This document shows positions 10,754 to 18,310 of a DNA stretch of 64,000 bases, one piece after another (position 1 is the stretch's first letter; each line of letters starts with the position of its first letter). The notes below the pieces were generated by a model. It was not told the origin of the DNA. It ran no database searches and saw nothing but the letters and a program-made list of their open reading frames with translations. Both the position numbers and the translations under genes were made by a program. Location: contig JANQMH010000033.1 in NCBI GenBank assembly GCA_028280195.1, forward strand, positions 1 through 64,000, read 5' to 3'. Source of the DNA: Exilibacterium sp. GTDB taxonomy: Bacteria > Pseudomonadota > Gammaproteobacteria > Pseudomonadales > Cellvibrionaceae.

Positions 10754-10821
10754 CCATATTGAAGCCAGTCCGGCTTGGTATCCGTCATACTGAGCTGGGG
10801 CTTGGCGTTATCGTCATTTCT

Positions 10822-12576
10822 TCATACCTCATCGCCGCTATCCCGGCGGATATATCGAGCGTGTGAAAGCCTGCATATTCCCGGGCTTTTAGCCAGCATC
10901 GGCCATCTGCTGTTAATGTATATATAAGCCTTTGATTTTGGGCGTAATATGTTATTATTCCGCACCTTCCGGAGAGATGGCCGAGTGGTCGAAGGCGCTC
11001 CCCTGCTAAGGGAGTATCGGGGAAACCTGATCGAGGGTTCGAATCCCTCTCTCTCCGCCATTGATCCATTTTGGGCGCAAAGATCACCTAAGTACTTGAA
11101 TGGTAAGGTGGTTTTGGGTGTTCGAAAGCCTTCATTCTTGCGGTATATCAATCTGTCGGTAAAGGCCAGTTTTAGGACCGCTCTCTTGTCCTCCAACCTG
11201 TCTGAAGCCCAGAGAACATGCGGGTTTGACAGGAAAGCGAGTGAAGTTCGAAGTGTCTGCTCAAAGCTGCGAACGGGCTTGACGCATTGGGACAGCTTTT
11301 CAGTGATCAGCAGCCTTTCTTCCTCGTAAGTCTTGATCTTGGCTTCATAGGCTTTGACCACGCTCGGCAATTCTGCATCCATAATCCGTTCTAACAGCCT
11401 GTTCACATGACGCTCGATCTTGGCCAATTCGGCCTTTAAGCTGTGCTGACGTGCCTTTTGGTAAGTGCGGCGATGATCCCATAGTTTTTTAAACATCGTG
11501 GTTGCAATGCTTATCAAGCCTCGGGACGGTGAAAGCGATTTGAGCAATTCCTCAAACTCGCTTTCAATAATTTCACGCCGGATATGCTTGCTGCGGCTTG
11601 GGCAGCCCTTCGTAACACAGTAATAATACGGGTGGTGTTTGGTCTTGCCTTTGCTCCAGCACGCCGTCAGCGGCCTCTCACAATCCGCGCACACCACTGC
11701 ACCGCGCAGAGGAAAATCCTTGTTGATGTCCTTGCGCTGCGGGGCATTGGCCCGAACTTTGAGACGTTCCTGTATTTTATGGTAGGTTTCAAAGCTAATC
11801 AGTGGCTCATGTTGCGCCTTTCTTAAAGACACATCCCACGGTTCGCACTCCAGATACCCGGCGTAAACAACGCGGGTCAGTAAATCCTCAATGCGCTGGT
11901 TATGGATTTTGCCATTACTCCCCTTTGGGTATTCGGGAAAACTTTCTAGAAAATATTTTACTTCCGCCTTGGTCTGGAACCGCCCGGAGGCAAAGCCTTC
12001 AAGGGCTTCTGTGACAATGGAGGCGAGCGGTTCGTCTTTGACCAGTATCTTACCGCCGCCCTTGGCTTTTTCGTACCTGTAACCTACAGGCTTAAAAAAG
12101 ACCCAATAGCCGTTTTCCAAACGGGCTTTCATTTTCTGGATTGTTTGACGCTTTCCTTGTTTGGCTTCAAGCTGGCCTTGCGCGGCAAAGAGGGTTTCAA
12201 CGAATTCCCCTTCGGGGCTGTCGTCGAAGGTGTAATTTAAACACTCGACATCAGCGCCATATTGCCGGAGTGTCATACGCAGCATCAGGTGAGACATGGT
12301 ATCGCGGGCCAGTCTTTTAAGGTCGTCAAAAATTACAACGTAATTATTGCTTGGATGTTTATCGAGATATTCCAGCAAGGCCACCATACCGGGGCGCTTC
12401 ATAAAATCACCTGAACCGCTAATATCATCCGGGAACACGCTTTCGACCTCATAGCCTTTGGTGGCGGCATGAAGGCGGCAGCGGTGTTCTTGGGAATCTA
12501 GACCGCTGCCCTTTGTTTTTTGCCGTGTTGATGATACCCGGCAATAGATCAGAGCTTTTTGGGGTGTGTCAGTCAT
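10822..12576 (-). CDS. Large serine recombinase (site-specific integrase)
   Basis: From MTDTPQKALIYCRVSS, the resolvase domain (residues 1-150) has catalytic Ser in CRVSSTRQ and the DDLKRLARD segment. The recombinase domain follows, and then a zinc ribbon with CADCERPL and CVTKGCPS (about residues 300-330) and a coiled coil, the standard large-serine-integrase order. It cuts attP and attB with a phosphoserine intermediate. Start at 12576 was chosen because the ORF overlaps the upstream gene by 8 bp and GTATCATCAA-type coding continues to it; the longer ORF (12597) has no benefit. The last ~80 codons are not native: after QNGS the frame runs antisense through tRNA-Ser and stops at 10822. Confidence 0.93.
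   Translation of the reverse strand: MTDTPQKALIYCRVSSTRQKTKGSGLDSQEHRCRLHAATKGYEVESVFPDDISGSGDFMKRPGMVALLEYLDKHPSNNYVVIFDDLKRLARDTMSHLMLRMTLRQYGADVECLNYTFDDSPEGEFVETLFAAQGQLEAKQGKRQTIQKMKARLENGYWVFFKPVGYRYEKAKGGGKILVKDEPLASIVTEALEGFASGRFQTKAEVKYFLESFPEYPKGSNGKIHNQRIEDLLTRVVYAGYLECEPWDVSLRKAQHEPLISFETYHKIQERLKVRANAPQRKDINKDFPLRGAVVCADCERPLTACWSKGKTKHHPYYYCVTKGCPSRSKHIRREIIESEFEELLKSLSPSRGLISIATTMFKKLWDHRRTYQKARQHSLKAELAKIERHVNRLLERIMDAELPSVVKAYEAKIKTYEEERLLITEKLSQCVKPVRSFEQTLRTSLAFLSNPHVLWASDRLEDKRAVLKLAFTDRLIYRKNEGFRTPKTTLPFKYLGDLCAQNGSMAEREGFEPSIRFPRYSLSRGAPSTTRPSLRKVRNNNILRPKSKAYIYINSRWPMLAKSPGICRLSHARYIRRDSGDEV
10932..10960 (+). promoter_or_regulatory. Probable tRNA-Ser promoter
   Basis: TTGATT at 10932-10937 and TATTAT at 10953-10958 lie just upstream of the tRNA, followed by a CG-rich stretch. 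The spacing (15 bp) is short, so the exact -10 hexamer is uncertain. Confidence 0.4.
10971..11060 (+). tRNA. tRNA-Ser(GCU)
   Basis: 90 bases including an encoded CCA. The acceptor stem GGAGAGA pairs with TCTCTCC; the anticodon stem CCCCT/AGGGG frames GCT; a long variable arm typical of tRNA-Ser is present; GGTTCGAATCC forms the T arm. The order csrA, tRNA-Ser(GCU), then (after the inserted DNA) tRNA-Arg(ACG) matches csrA-serV-argV of E. coli. The last 15 bases are duplicated at 40521, marking this gene as the integration target. Confidence 0.97.
11046..11196 (+). repeat. Left copy of 151-bp island repeat (attL side)
   Basis: Bases 11046-11196 align without gaps to 40521-40671, with about 16 mismatches by eye (near 89% identity). 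The first 15 bases are the tRNA-Ser 3' end; the rest is the antisense of the 3' coding end of the serine integrase. The repeat therefore combines a target duplication with homology between two integrase genes. Confidence 0.9.
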
Positions 12577-12889
12577 TCTTAAATCCTTTCCCGGCATTTG
12601 CCGCCTGGTTAAAACTTTTAGTGTTCTTTGAGTCTATTAAATTTCCAGAATCGGCCCCAGCTTTTTCAAATAAATCGGGCAAAAACATCTGGACAGTATC
12701 CACGCCCCAGCCGATATCGACAAAGGTGCTCATAATATGCCAGAGTGTTTGTAAGAGTTCGTTTTCCTGCTCTTCGGTGAGATCAAACTCTGCCAACTCT
12801 TCCCGATAGTCGTCAGGGTTCAACTGGGGCGGTGCAACCGTATCGCTGTTTAAAGGGGGTGTAACAGTATCCGGTTGCTTATGCTTCAT
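12569..12889 (-). CDS. Small acidic protein coupled to the integrase
   Basis: 106 residues from MKHKQPDTV; AAAGGTG lies 4 bases before this ATG, which decides the start over the longer reading frame. The C-terminal part (FDLTEEQENELLQTLWHIM, then FVDIGWGVDTVQMFLPDLF) is a compact helical region. The stop overlaps the integrase start, so the two are translationally coupled. Similar small proteins accompany serine integrases in other islands as far as I recall. It may be an excision factor or accessory protein, but nothing in the sequence proves that. Confidence 0.7.
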   Translation of the reverse strand: MKHKQPDTVTPPLNSDTVAPPQLNPDDYREELAEFDLTEEQENELLQTLWHIMSTFVDIGWGVDTVQMFLPDLFEKAGADSGNLIDSKNTKSFNQAANAGKGFKND

Positions 12890-12993
12890 TTTGCACCTTT
12901 CGCGTTTTTTGGTTAACGGGTGTTCCTGTCTCCTTTTCCTAATAAGAACATAACAAGAACATTTATATGATTTTTTTGTATTTGGCAATCAAA

Positions 12994-13010
12994 AACTACA
13001 CGCGGTAGTT
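12994..13010 (-). terminator. Weak stem-loop downstream of 13082 gene
   Basis: On the minus strand CAACTAC-cgcgt-GTAGTT is followed by a short T run, so it could end transcription of the 13.1-17.1 kb operon before the integrase pair. The stem is only 6 bp. Confidence 0.35.
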
Positions 13011-13081
13011 GAAAAAATTACTAACGCTGTGGAGCTGTTATAAAGATTCCGGCAATGGATCTTGGGAAAAACGCCTGTTTT

Positions 13082-13378
13082 TTATCGTTCCCTGTCGTAG
13101 TCACGGCTGCGCTGTTTATCTCCGCGTTCGCTTTGCCTGTCGCGGTAATAGAGTTCCCTTGATTGCTGATAGGCTTGCCTGGACAATTCCGAAAGTTTTA
13201 AGAGATCGGCTCCGGTAAAGCTGCGGCTATTTTGATAGTCTCCGCGCTCATCCCGGTAAGTTTTGGTAAAATCCGTAACATAGAAACTGCCTTTTTCGCT
13301 TTCGCGTTTCCAGATAGAGGCTTTAATATTGCCATCGGCCAGTGTAATTTCCGGTCTTTGTTTATCATTGCTCATCAT
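13082..13378 (-). CDS. Conserved small protein of mobilisable elements
   Basis: 98 residues. The first 60 form a beta-rich block with IKASIWKRESEKGSFYVTDF and a following SFTGADLLKLSELSRQAY helix, a pattern I recognise from small uncharacterised proteins of conjugative and mobilisable elements. The C-terminus is very charged (repeated Arg, Asp, Tyr), suggesting a flexible nucleic-acid-binding tail. It ends the operon that starts with the membrane genes at 17.1 kb. Function unknown. Confidence 0.6.
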   Translation of the reverse strand: MMSNDKQRPEITLADGNIKASIWKRESEKGSFYVTDFTKTYRDERGDYQNSRSFTGADLLKLSELSRQAYQQSRELYYRDRQSERGDKQRSRDYDRER

Positions 13379-13408
13379 GTTTTCTCGCTCTTTAAGATGT
13401 TATGAGTG

Positions 13409-13690
13409 TTAATATGAACGGCGGTCTATAATGGTGATGAAGGGACAAGTATCGCCATGCATGTAATAGAGGAAGCCGCGTGAGCCTAAATACTGGCAAC
13501 GGTAATAGACGCGGGTATTTATTCCAAAGTCCTGATAGCTATAGGTCCATCGAAGATGTGGGCCCACAGGAGAGATAAAAAATACAACCAGAAGCAATAA
13601 AGGCCATGCACTCAAGAGCCTGACAACGCCGCGTAAAGCCATCGCAGCGATGCGCCAGACAGTGATTTTCCTATGTGTATAGATGCTCAT
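13409..13690 (-). CDS. Small single-pass membrane protein
   Basis: 93 residues with one strong transmembrane segment at about residues 27-44 (LLSAWPLLLLVVFFISPVG) preceded by basic residues, so the C-terminal 45 residues, with two cysteines (RCQYLG, DTCPF), probably face the periplasm. It lies 10 bp after the coupling-protein gene in the same operon and may be part of a membrane complex with it. Not recognised otherwise. Confidence 0.6.
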   Translation of the reverse strand: MSIYTHRKITVWRIAAMALRGVVRLLSAWPLLLLVVFFISPVGPHLRWTYSYQDFGINTRVYYRCQYLGSRGFLYYMHGDTCPFITIIDRRSY

Positions 13691-13700
13691 ATATGTTTTC

Positions 13701-15446
13701 TCATTGTTTGGGGAGTTTAAGTTTGAGTTTCACCGTGTTTAAAAACGCTTTGCCGTGGTGAGGGTTGATGTCAGCGAGTTTACGCAGTGGTTCGACTTCC
13801 GAATAGGACAGAGGTTTTTGCAATATCGGTCTTTGCTGACGGATAATCAGAATACCGTTTCGCGTGCGCCTGATTTCATCGCCTGTCATAAGCGGTCTTG
13901 CGCTCTCGCTCATATTCTCACGCATGCCCCCGCTTTTATCCGCTGATAAACTCGCAACCATTAAGGACTGCTCGCCTAACATCTCGACAATCTTTTTAAT
14001 AGTCGGGGCCGAGCGCTGACCCGGCAAAAAGAGCTTAATTTCACTTTCCGAGTTGAACACTTCAACGGCGTGCTTCCCGTGTTTTTGCTCATAGGCAGTA
14101 AAATTTTGAAAAAACTGAATGATGCGGATAGAAAAGCCTCGCCCCCACGTCATTAAAGACACCAGCCCAAATATGGAATAATTGCTGGCTTCATCATTAA
14201 TCAGATAAACAGGGACATGCTTGTTGGGGTGACGTTTGAGCTTTAATTGCATATACCACTGCATCAGCCCAAAGTATTTTTCTGTGGTTTTTGTGCGGCT
14301 GGCATCCCCGACAATAAAGATATTAATGGGTGCGCCGCCATTTTTGATGGCATCAAAATCAAAGCTGGTGCGGCCCAAGCTAGAGGACAATTGGCCGAAC
14401 CCGTAGGGCTCCAATGCCTGGCGTGCCCCTTCCAGAAAAGAGCTAAAGGTTTTTTCACTTTCAAACATCAGCTTTAACAGGCCGCTGGCCTTGGCACGAA
14501 AGGCTTTTAGATATGCACTCAGGCTCGCATCATCGTGATAGTGCGCCCACTCGCTTAGCTCAAACGGATAAAGCCCTTGCGGGTCGGGATTGCCTTCGGG
14601 GTCGATGCCGGTTATTGAACACAGCTGTAATTCAAGGGCGGCCTGATCATCAAGCAAGAGCGCGACATCGCTTAAGCTGGCGTCATAGTCTTTCAACATG
14701 CATACTGCCTGAGTGACAAGCGCAATCAGATTGCGGCTACCACTGCGCCAGAATTGATCATCGCCTTTACTGCCCACCGGGTCTTCATAAAGTTGCATAG
14801 CCAGCTCGCCGCTATCGCTAAAGACATTGCGCAAGTCTCCACCCCGGTAAAAATTATCGGTGATGACATCCGCCGGGTTGAGTTGATCGGTTGGACCAAC
14901 CCGATCGCTATACAGGCCAAACGGGTCGAGCTTAATGACTTTTTGGCCCAAGGCTTCCAGCCCTTTCTTACAAATGCACAAAAGCTCCGGTTTAAAGTCG
15001 GTAATGATTTTTGAGTGCGGAATAAGAAAGATCATCGGTACGACCGCTGTATGGCCTTTACCCGAACCACTCGGCCCGACCACGTAAGCATTAGAGGAAA
15101 AATCAATCAGCAGTTTTTTACCCTTGTTAACCGATAATCCCCAAAACGGTCCCGCATCGTCTTTGCAAAGCTCTTTCTTTAACTCTTTGTATTGACCCCA
15201 ACGCGCCGTTCCCGATTTACCTGTGGCAGAGTGAGAACCCACCCAATCAAGAATACTCGCAAGGCCATTTAAACACCCACCCGCTATGCGGAGCCCGCCA
15301 AGCGCAGCCATAAAGCCCAGAGCGGCAGGAAGGGGCTGGACCTCGCCCCCGGCCAAAACGGGGCCGCTTTGAACATAGCCCCAGACACATAGCCCTGTGA
15401 CAGTCACCAGCCCCGCCACATTGGCGCGGCCAAAATGAGCGCTCAC
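13701..15446 (-). CDS. Type IV coupling protein (VirD4/TraG/TraD family)
   Basis: 581 residues. Two N-terminal hydrophobic segments (VAGLVTVTGLCVWGYV and LPAALGFMAALGGL) anchor it in the inner membrane. The ATPase has Walker A VGPSGSGKGHTAVVP near residue 135 and a Walker B strand ending in YLINDEAS. Such hexameric pumps link a relaxase-DNA complex to a secretion channel. The GTG start directly follows the stop of the 15447 gene. No VirB channel genes accompany it, so it likely works with a helper conjugation system, together with the relaxase at 27-28 kb. Confidence 0.88.
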   Translation of the reverse strand: MSAHFGRANVAGLVTVTGLCVWGYVQSGPVLAGGEVQPLPAALGFMAALGGLRIAGGCLNGLASILDWVGSHSATGKSGTARWGQYKELKKELCKDDAGPFWGLSVNKGKKLLIDFSSNAYVVGPSGSGKGHTAVVPMIFLIPHSKIITDFKPELLCICKKGLEALGQKVIKLDPFGLYSDRVGPTDQLNPADVITDNFYRGGDLRNVFSDSGELAMQLYEDPVGSKGDDQFWRSGSRNLIALVTQAVCMLKDYDASLSDVALLLDDQAALELQLCSITGIDPEGNPDPQGLYPFELSEWAHYHDDASLSAYLKAFRAKASGLLKLMFESEKTFSSFLEGARQALEPYGFGQLSSSLGRTSFDFDAIKNGGAPINIFIVGDASRTKTTEKYFGLMQWYMQLKLKRHPNKHVPVYLINDEASNYSIFGLVSLMTWGRGFSIRIIQFFQNFTAYEQKHGKHAVEVFNSESEIKLFLPGQRSAPTIKKIVEMLGEQSLMVASLSADKSGGMRENMSESARPLMTGDEIRRTRNGILIIRQQRPILQKPLSYSEVEPLRKLADINPHHGKAFLNTVKLKLKLPKQ

Positions 15447-16307
15447 CTACCCAGCCTCAACAAAGCCATGGCGAATGCGGATGAACTGCGGAGCTTCTGC
15501 GCCGTTGTCGAGAAAATACTCTTCCCAGAATTGTTGTAATTCGTCCTCATGGCAATATTGCAGATCGCCTTGGCCGTAGCCGTGGCGCTGCAACATCAAG
15601 ACTTCAACCTCTATGGCTTCCAGTGATTGCGGCTTTAACCTGCGCTGGTAAGCACTGCGTTTTTTGAAGTTGCTGAAGAGCGGCAAATCGTTTTGTTGCC
15701 TGCAAAATTGCACCGTATCCGAGTTATTAATAAGGTCGCTGACAATAACCAGTCTGTCACCGGGGCGAAGATCACGCGAAAGGGTTTTAATCATCTCCAG
15801 CATAGGCGATTGCTGGAGTTGTCTTCGCCTGTCGTCAGGATTAAGTGATAACAAAGTATCCAGTTCAGGGGCCAGTACCTTGTCATACAAGCGCTGTTTT
15901 TGCTTGCGCAAATACCCGGTTCCGCCAGCCTCAGCATTCACCGCCTCAAGCTGTTGCGGTGAGTTTGCCTGACCGCAGATATGAAAGCGCGGTGATAAGA
16001 CAGACCCCATCATATCGCCTTCACTGGTATAGATGCTTAAGCGCTCATTGAAGCTCAAGCGGTTATAAAGCTGGTCAATATAACGCCGCAGCGAGCGCCC
16101 CTGTTCCTCATTCCAGCGCGGTTCACTGGCGTCCACAATCACCGCCGTATGCGATTGATCAACGCCATTAAAGCAGCCCATTTGATCGGCAACACGCTTG
16201 CCGTAGCCTTGCAGAGCAGCGTAAGTCATCCCGCCAAGGCATAGCAGCAACCCGGTGCTTAATGCGAACAATTGAATTGTGTTTTTCTGTCGTGATCGTC
16301 GTTTCAT
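15447..16307 (-). CDS. Membrane-anchored VWA-like protein of the mobilisation operon
   Basis: 286 residues. One transmembrane helix at about residues 12-30 (LFALSTGLLLCLGGMTYAA) leaves a large periplasmic domain. That domain has a Rossmann/VWA-like pattern: first strand HTAVIVDASEP and later GDRLVIVSDLINNSD, with an Asp at each strand end where VWA domains bind metal. It overlaps its upstream neighbour by 4 bp and abuts the coupling-protein gene, so the three are one operon. I infer a role in the transfer complex; the VWA call is from pattern only. Confidence 0.65.
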   Translation of the reverse strand: MKRRSRQKNTIQLFALSTGLLLCLGGMTYAALQGYGKRVADQMGCFNGVDQSHTAVIVDASEPRWNEEQGRSLRRYIDQLYNRLSFNERLSIYTSEGDMMGSVLSPRFHICGQANSPQQLEAVNAEAGGTGYLRKQKQRLYDKVLAPELDTLLSLNPDDRRRQLQQSPMLEMIKTLSRDLRPGDRLVIVSDLINNSDTVQFCRQQNDLPLFSNFKKRSAYQRRLKPQSLEAIEVEVLMLQRHGYGQGDLQYCHEDELQQFWEEYFLDNGAEAPQFIRIRHGFVEAG

Positions 16308-17119
16308 GGCTTTTCTCCGGAGCTATAAGATTCTGTGGCGTGGTGGAAAAAATCGCTCAAGCGTTTAAGCGCCATGGCTCTGGCTTCTAGAAGCTCTGTA
16401 CCAAGATCGATTTTTTCGGAGGTATGTCTAAAGGCTGGCAGCTCTATTGCAAGGTAATCCTGAAAAGATACGAGATTGCAAAAATCAGCTTCAGGCATAG
16501 CTTGGTCATTATGTTGCCTCACAGCTCGGTGATGATTGACAATCTGGGCAACTTCGGCCCGCATCTGGCTTTCGGCAGCGTTGACTTGTTGTTCTAGCTC
16601 ACGCCTGGAAGTGTGGCAGGACTGAACGGCTTTATTGTAGTGATCAACAGCTTTTTTACTGTCTTTGGCTGTGTCCTCCAAATCTTCGAAGGTACGCTCA
16701 AATTCATCTGTAATGTGAGATGATAGGTTTTCATACAGATCGGCGATATCATCTAATAGGAACTGGACCGCACGCCCGCGCTCGCCATAGCCTGGGTAGG
16801 GATCATCAAACGCGCTCAAGCCCTTGTGATAAGCCAGGACAGACAGGCAAGACCCTGTTAGCACCAAAAATAGTGCTTCGGGGGTTGTTAAAAGCTGCGT
16901 ATAAGCACTAAGGGAATGGACAATCTGGTCGAGAGATTCCAGTGCGCGCACTAGACCAACCGTGATATGAAACAAGACTATAGTGGCTAAAAACCCTATA
17001 AATTGCCGATGGGCCTTGCGGCGAATGGATTGGAATGTCGGGGTATCGGCATCGGCTGCATTCGCTCCAAAGTCCAACCAGCGGCCAATGAAGTATCCGG
17101 CGCATGTACACACAGACAC
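16304..17119 (-). CDS. Membrane protein with coiled-coil region; start uncertain
   Basis: Hydrophobic segments at about residues 45-60 (IGFLATIVLFHITVGLV) and 80-95 (ALFLVLTGSCLSVLAY) precede a long helical, heptad-like cytoplasmic region (residues 125-200). The annotated GTG has no ribosome site, and the frame stays open and protein-like for another ~55 codons upstream, including a further membrane segment (FAALLTSLLISL), but without an ATG. Either a rare start codon is used near 17.3 kb or the 5' end has been lost. It heads the coupling-protein operon. Confidence 0.6.
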   Translation of the reverse strand: MSVCTCAGYFIGRWLDFGANAADADTPTFQSIRRKAHRQFIGFLATIVLFHITVGLVRALESLDQIVHSLSAYTQLLTTPEALFLVLTGSCLSVLAYHKGLSAFDDPYPGYGERGRAVQFLLDDIADLYENLSSHITDEFERTFEDLEDTAKDSKKAVDHYNKAVQSCHTSRRELEQQVNAAESQMRAEVAQIVNHHRAVRQHNDQAMPEADFCNLVSFQDYLAIELPAFRHTSEKIDLGTELLEARAMALKRLSDFFHHATESYSSGEKP

Positions 17120-17289
17120 ATTGGTCAGAGAAATTAAAAGACTGGTAAGCAGTGCTGCAAAGGGTCCGGCTAGGTCCGCCTTCTGATTATGGAGAAAGGT
17201 TACAGCATTATCGAGAATCTTTTCCCAAAAGGCGCTACGGGCACCGGAATGAGGGAACAGAAGAAGGGCGGTTGCGCAATAATAACGAG

Positions 17290-17751
17290 ATGATTTATCA
17301 ATTATTGATTACGCATACGCTTTATGAATGGACACTTGCAGAGACATTCGTTTTCAGGGAGGTCGGGTTGATTTTGTACTACATGTTTACATACTCCAAA
17401 CAACACGAAATGGAGAGCGATGTTTGGAATCACGATTTGTTTTTAAAGCTGGCCAAAGAAGTGAATTTAGCCAATGCGGTCATTGCGAATATGAATTACT
17501 GGGCCATCGAGAGAAATAAAACGTCTTATTTTGTTGACGAAAACTGGCAGGTTATTTTCTCTAATCGGAGAATAAGAAATCCGGATGAGGCATGGCGTAA
17601 ACAGATGCTGCATGACCTAAAATGGGTTTTGCGGCGTCATAAAATTGGCGACGTGATCAAGCAGCGCAGCAAGTATTGGGACGAATACCCACCTGATTCA
17701 CAGGCTTTTCAGGAAGCGAAGACAAGGCTCATGGGAGATATAAAGCTGTAG
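17290..17751 (+). CDS. Hypothetical protein, divergent from coupling operon
   Basis: 153 residues from MIYQLLITHTLYEW. The first 45 residues are hydrophobic and aromatic (FREVGLILYYMFTYS); the rest is basic, with many Trp and Arg. It is the only plus-strand gene between 11 and 25 kb apart from the resolvase block. The upstream extension to 17152 overlaps the antisense of the neighbouring membrane protein, so I did not use it. No family recognised. Confidence 0.45.
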   Translation: MIYQLLITHTLYEWTLAETFVFREVGLILYYMFTYSKQHEMESDVWNHDLFLKLAKEVNLANAVIANMNYWAIERNKTSYFVDENWQVIFSNRRIRNPDEAWRKQMLHDLKWVLRRHKIGDVIKQRSKYWDEYPPDSQAFQEAKTRLMGDIKL

Positions 17752-17760
17752 AGCACTATC

Positions 17761-17979
17761 TTAAGGGTATGGGTCATGTGTTAACTCGCAACCCTCCCCG
17801 CAAAGATTTTCTTTATCAGTCCACGATACCAAGCCAGCATCCGAGTCTGCGAAAGATTCATTCGGAGCGGGTTTACTAGCACATTCTTTAAGCCAAATCT
17901 TGGCACTTTTCTTTGTGTATTCAGGGATATTTCGGAGGTCCGGGAGTCTCACATAAACCAATTTGCCGTTTTCTAGCAT
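17761..17979 (-). CDS. Hypothetical 72-residue protein
   Basis: Begins MLENGKLVYVRLPDLRNIP with GCAGG about 8 bases upstream, a credible ribosome site. It has a beta-rich N-terminus and a cysteine-containing acidic C-terminus (ENLCGEGCELTHD). It lies convergent with the 17290 gene, 10 bp apart. No function can be assigned. Confidence 0.4.
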   Translation of the reverse strand: MLENGKLVYVRLPDLRNIPEYTKKSAKIWLKECASKPAPNESFADSDAGLVSWTDKENLCGEGCELTHDPYP

Positions 17980-18310
17980 TGATACCTGCCTTTCTTCTAT
18001 GGCAGATATAAGGCAATAGCGTGCAAAAAATCAAGTGTATTGAAAATGCTAAGCCATCAAAGAAAGCGTATTTGCACCTTGATATCCCATCTACAGCGAA
18101 ACATTTGGGACCGAAATTGCATCACATAAACCTGGATTTGTACTACATCTATCGGTCTTCACGCTACGCGCAAGCTGTGCGGTGTACTACACCGCGCTTG
18201 CCAAAGGAGACGCTGCGCTCTCCTGTTGGATACCTCTAGCCGTGGTGCATCATTGGCATTGAACCTCGATGCACCAGCAAAACGTATCGCTGTTTTGGAT
18301 CGCTGAATGA
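17980..18310. other. Non-coding gap with two stem-loops
   Basis: No convincing gene. Two inverted repeats lie at about 18170-18200 (GCAAGC...TGCGGTGTA facing TACACCGC...TTGC) and 18205-18224 (AGGAGA...TCTCCT). They may act as a barrier or terminator beyond the RTX gene, which ends at 18311. Confidence 0.5.

Noticed and set aside
18021..18239. 72-residue plus-strand ORF
   Set aside because: Runs through two stem-loops, poor composition, no ribosome site.
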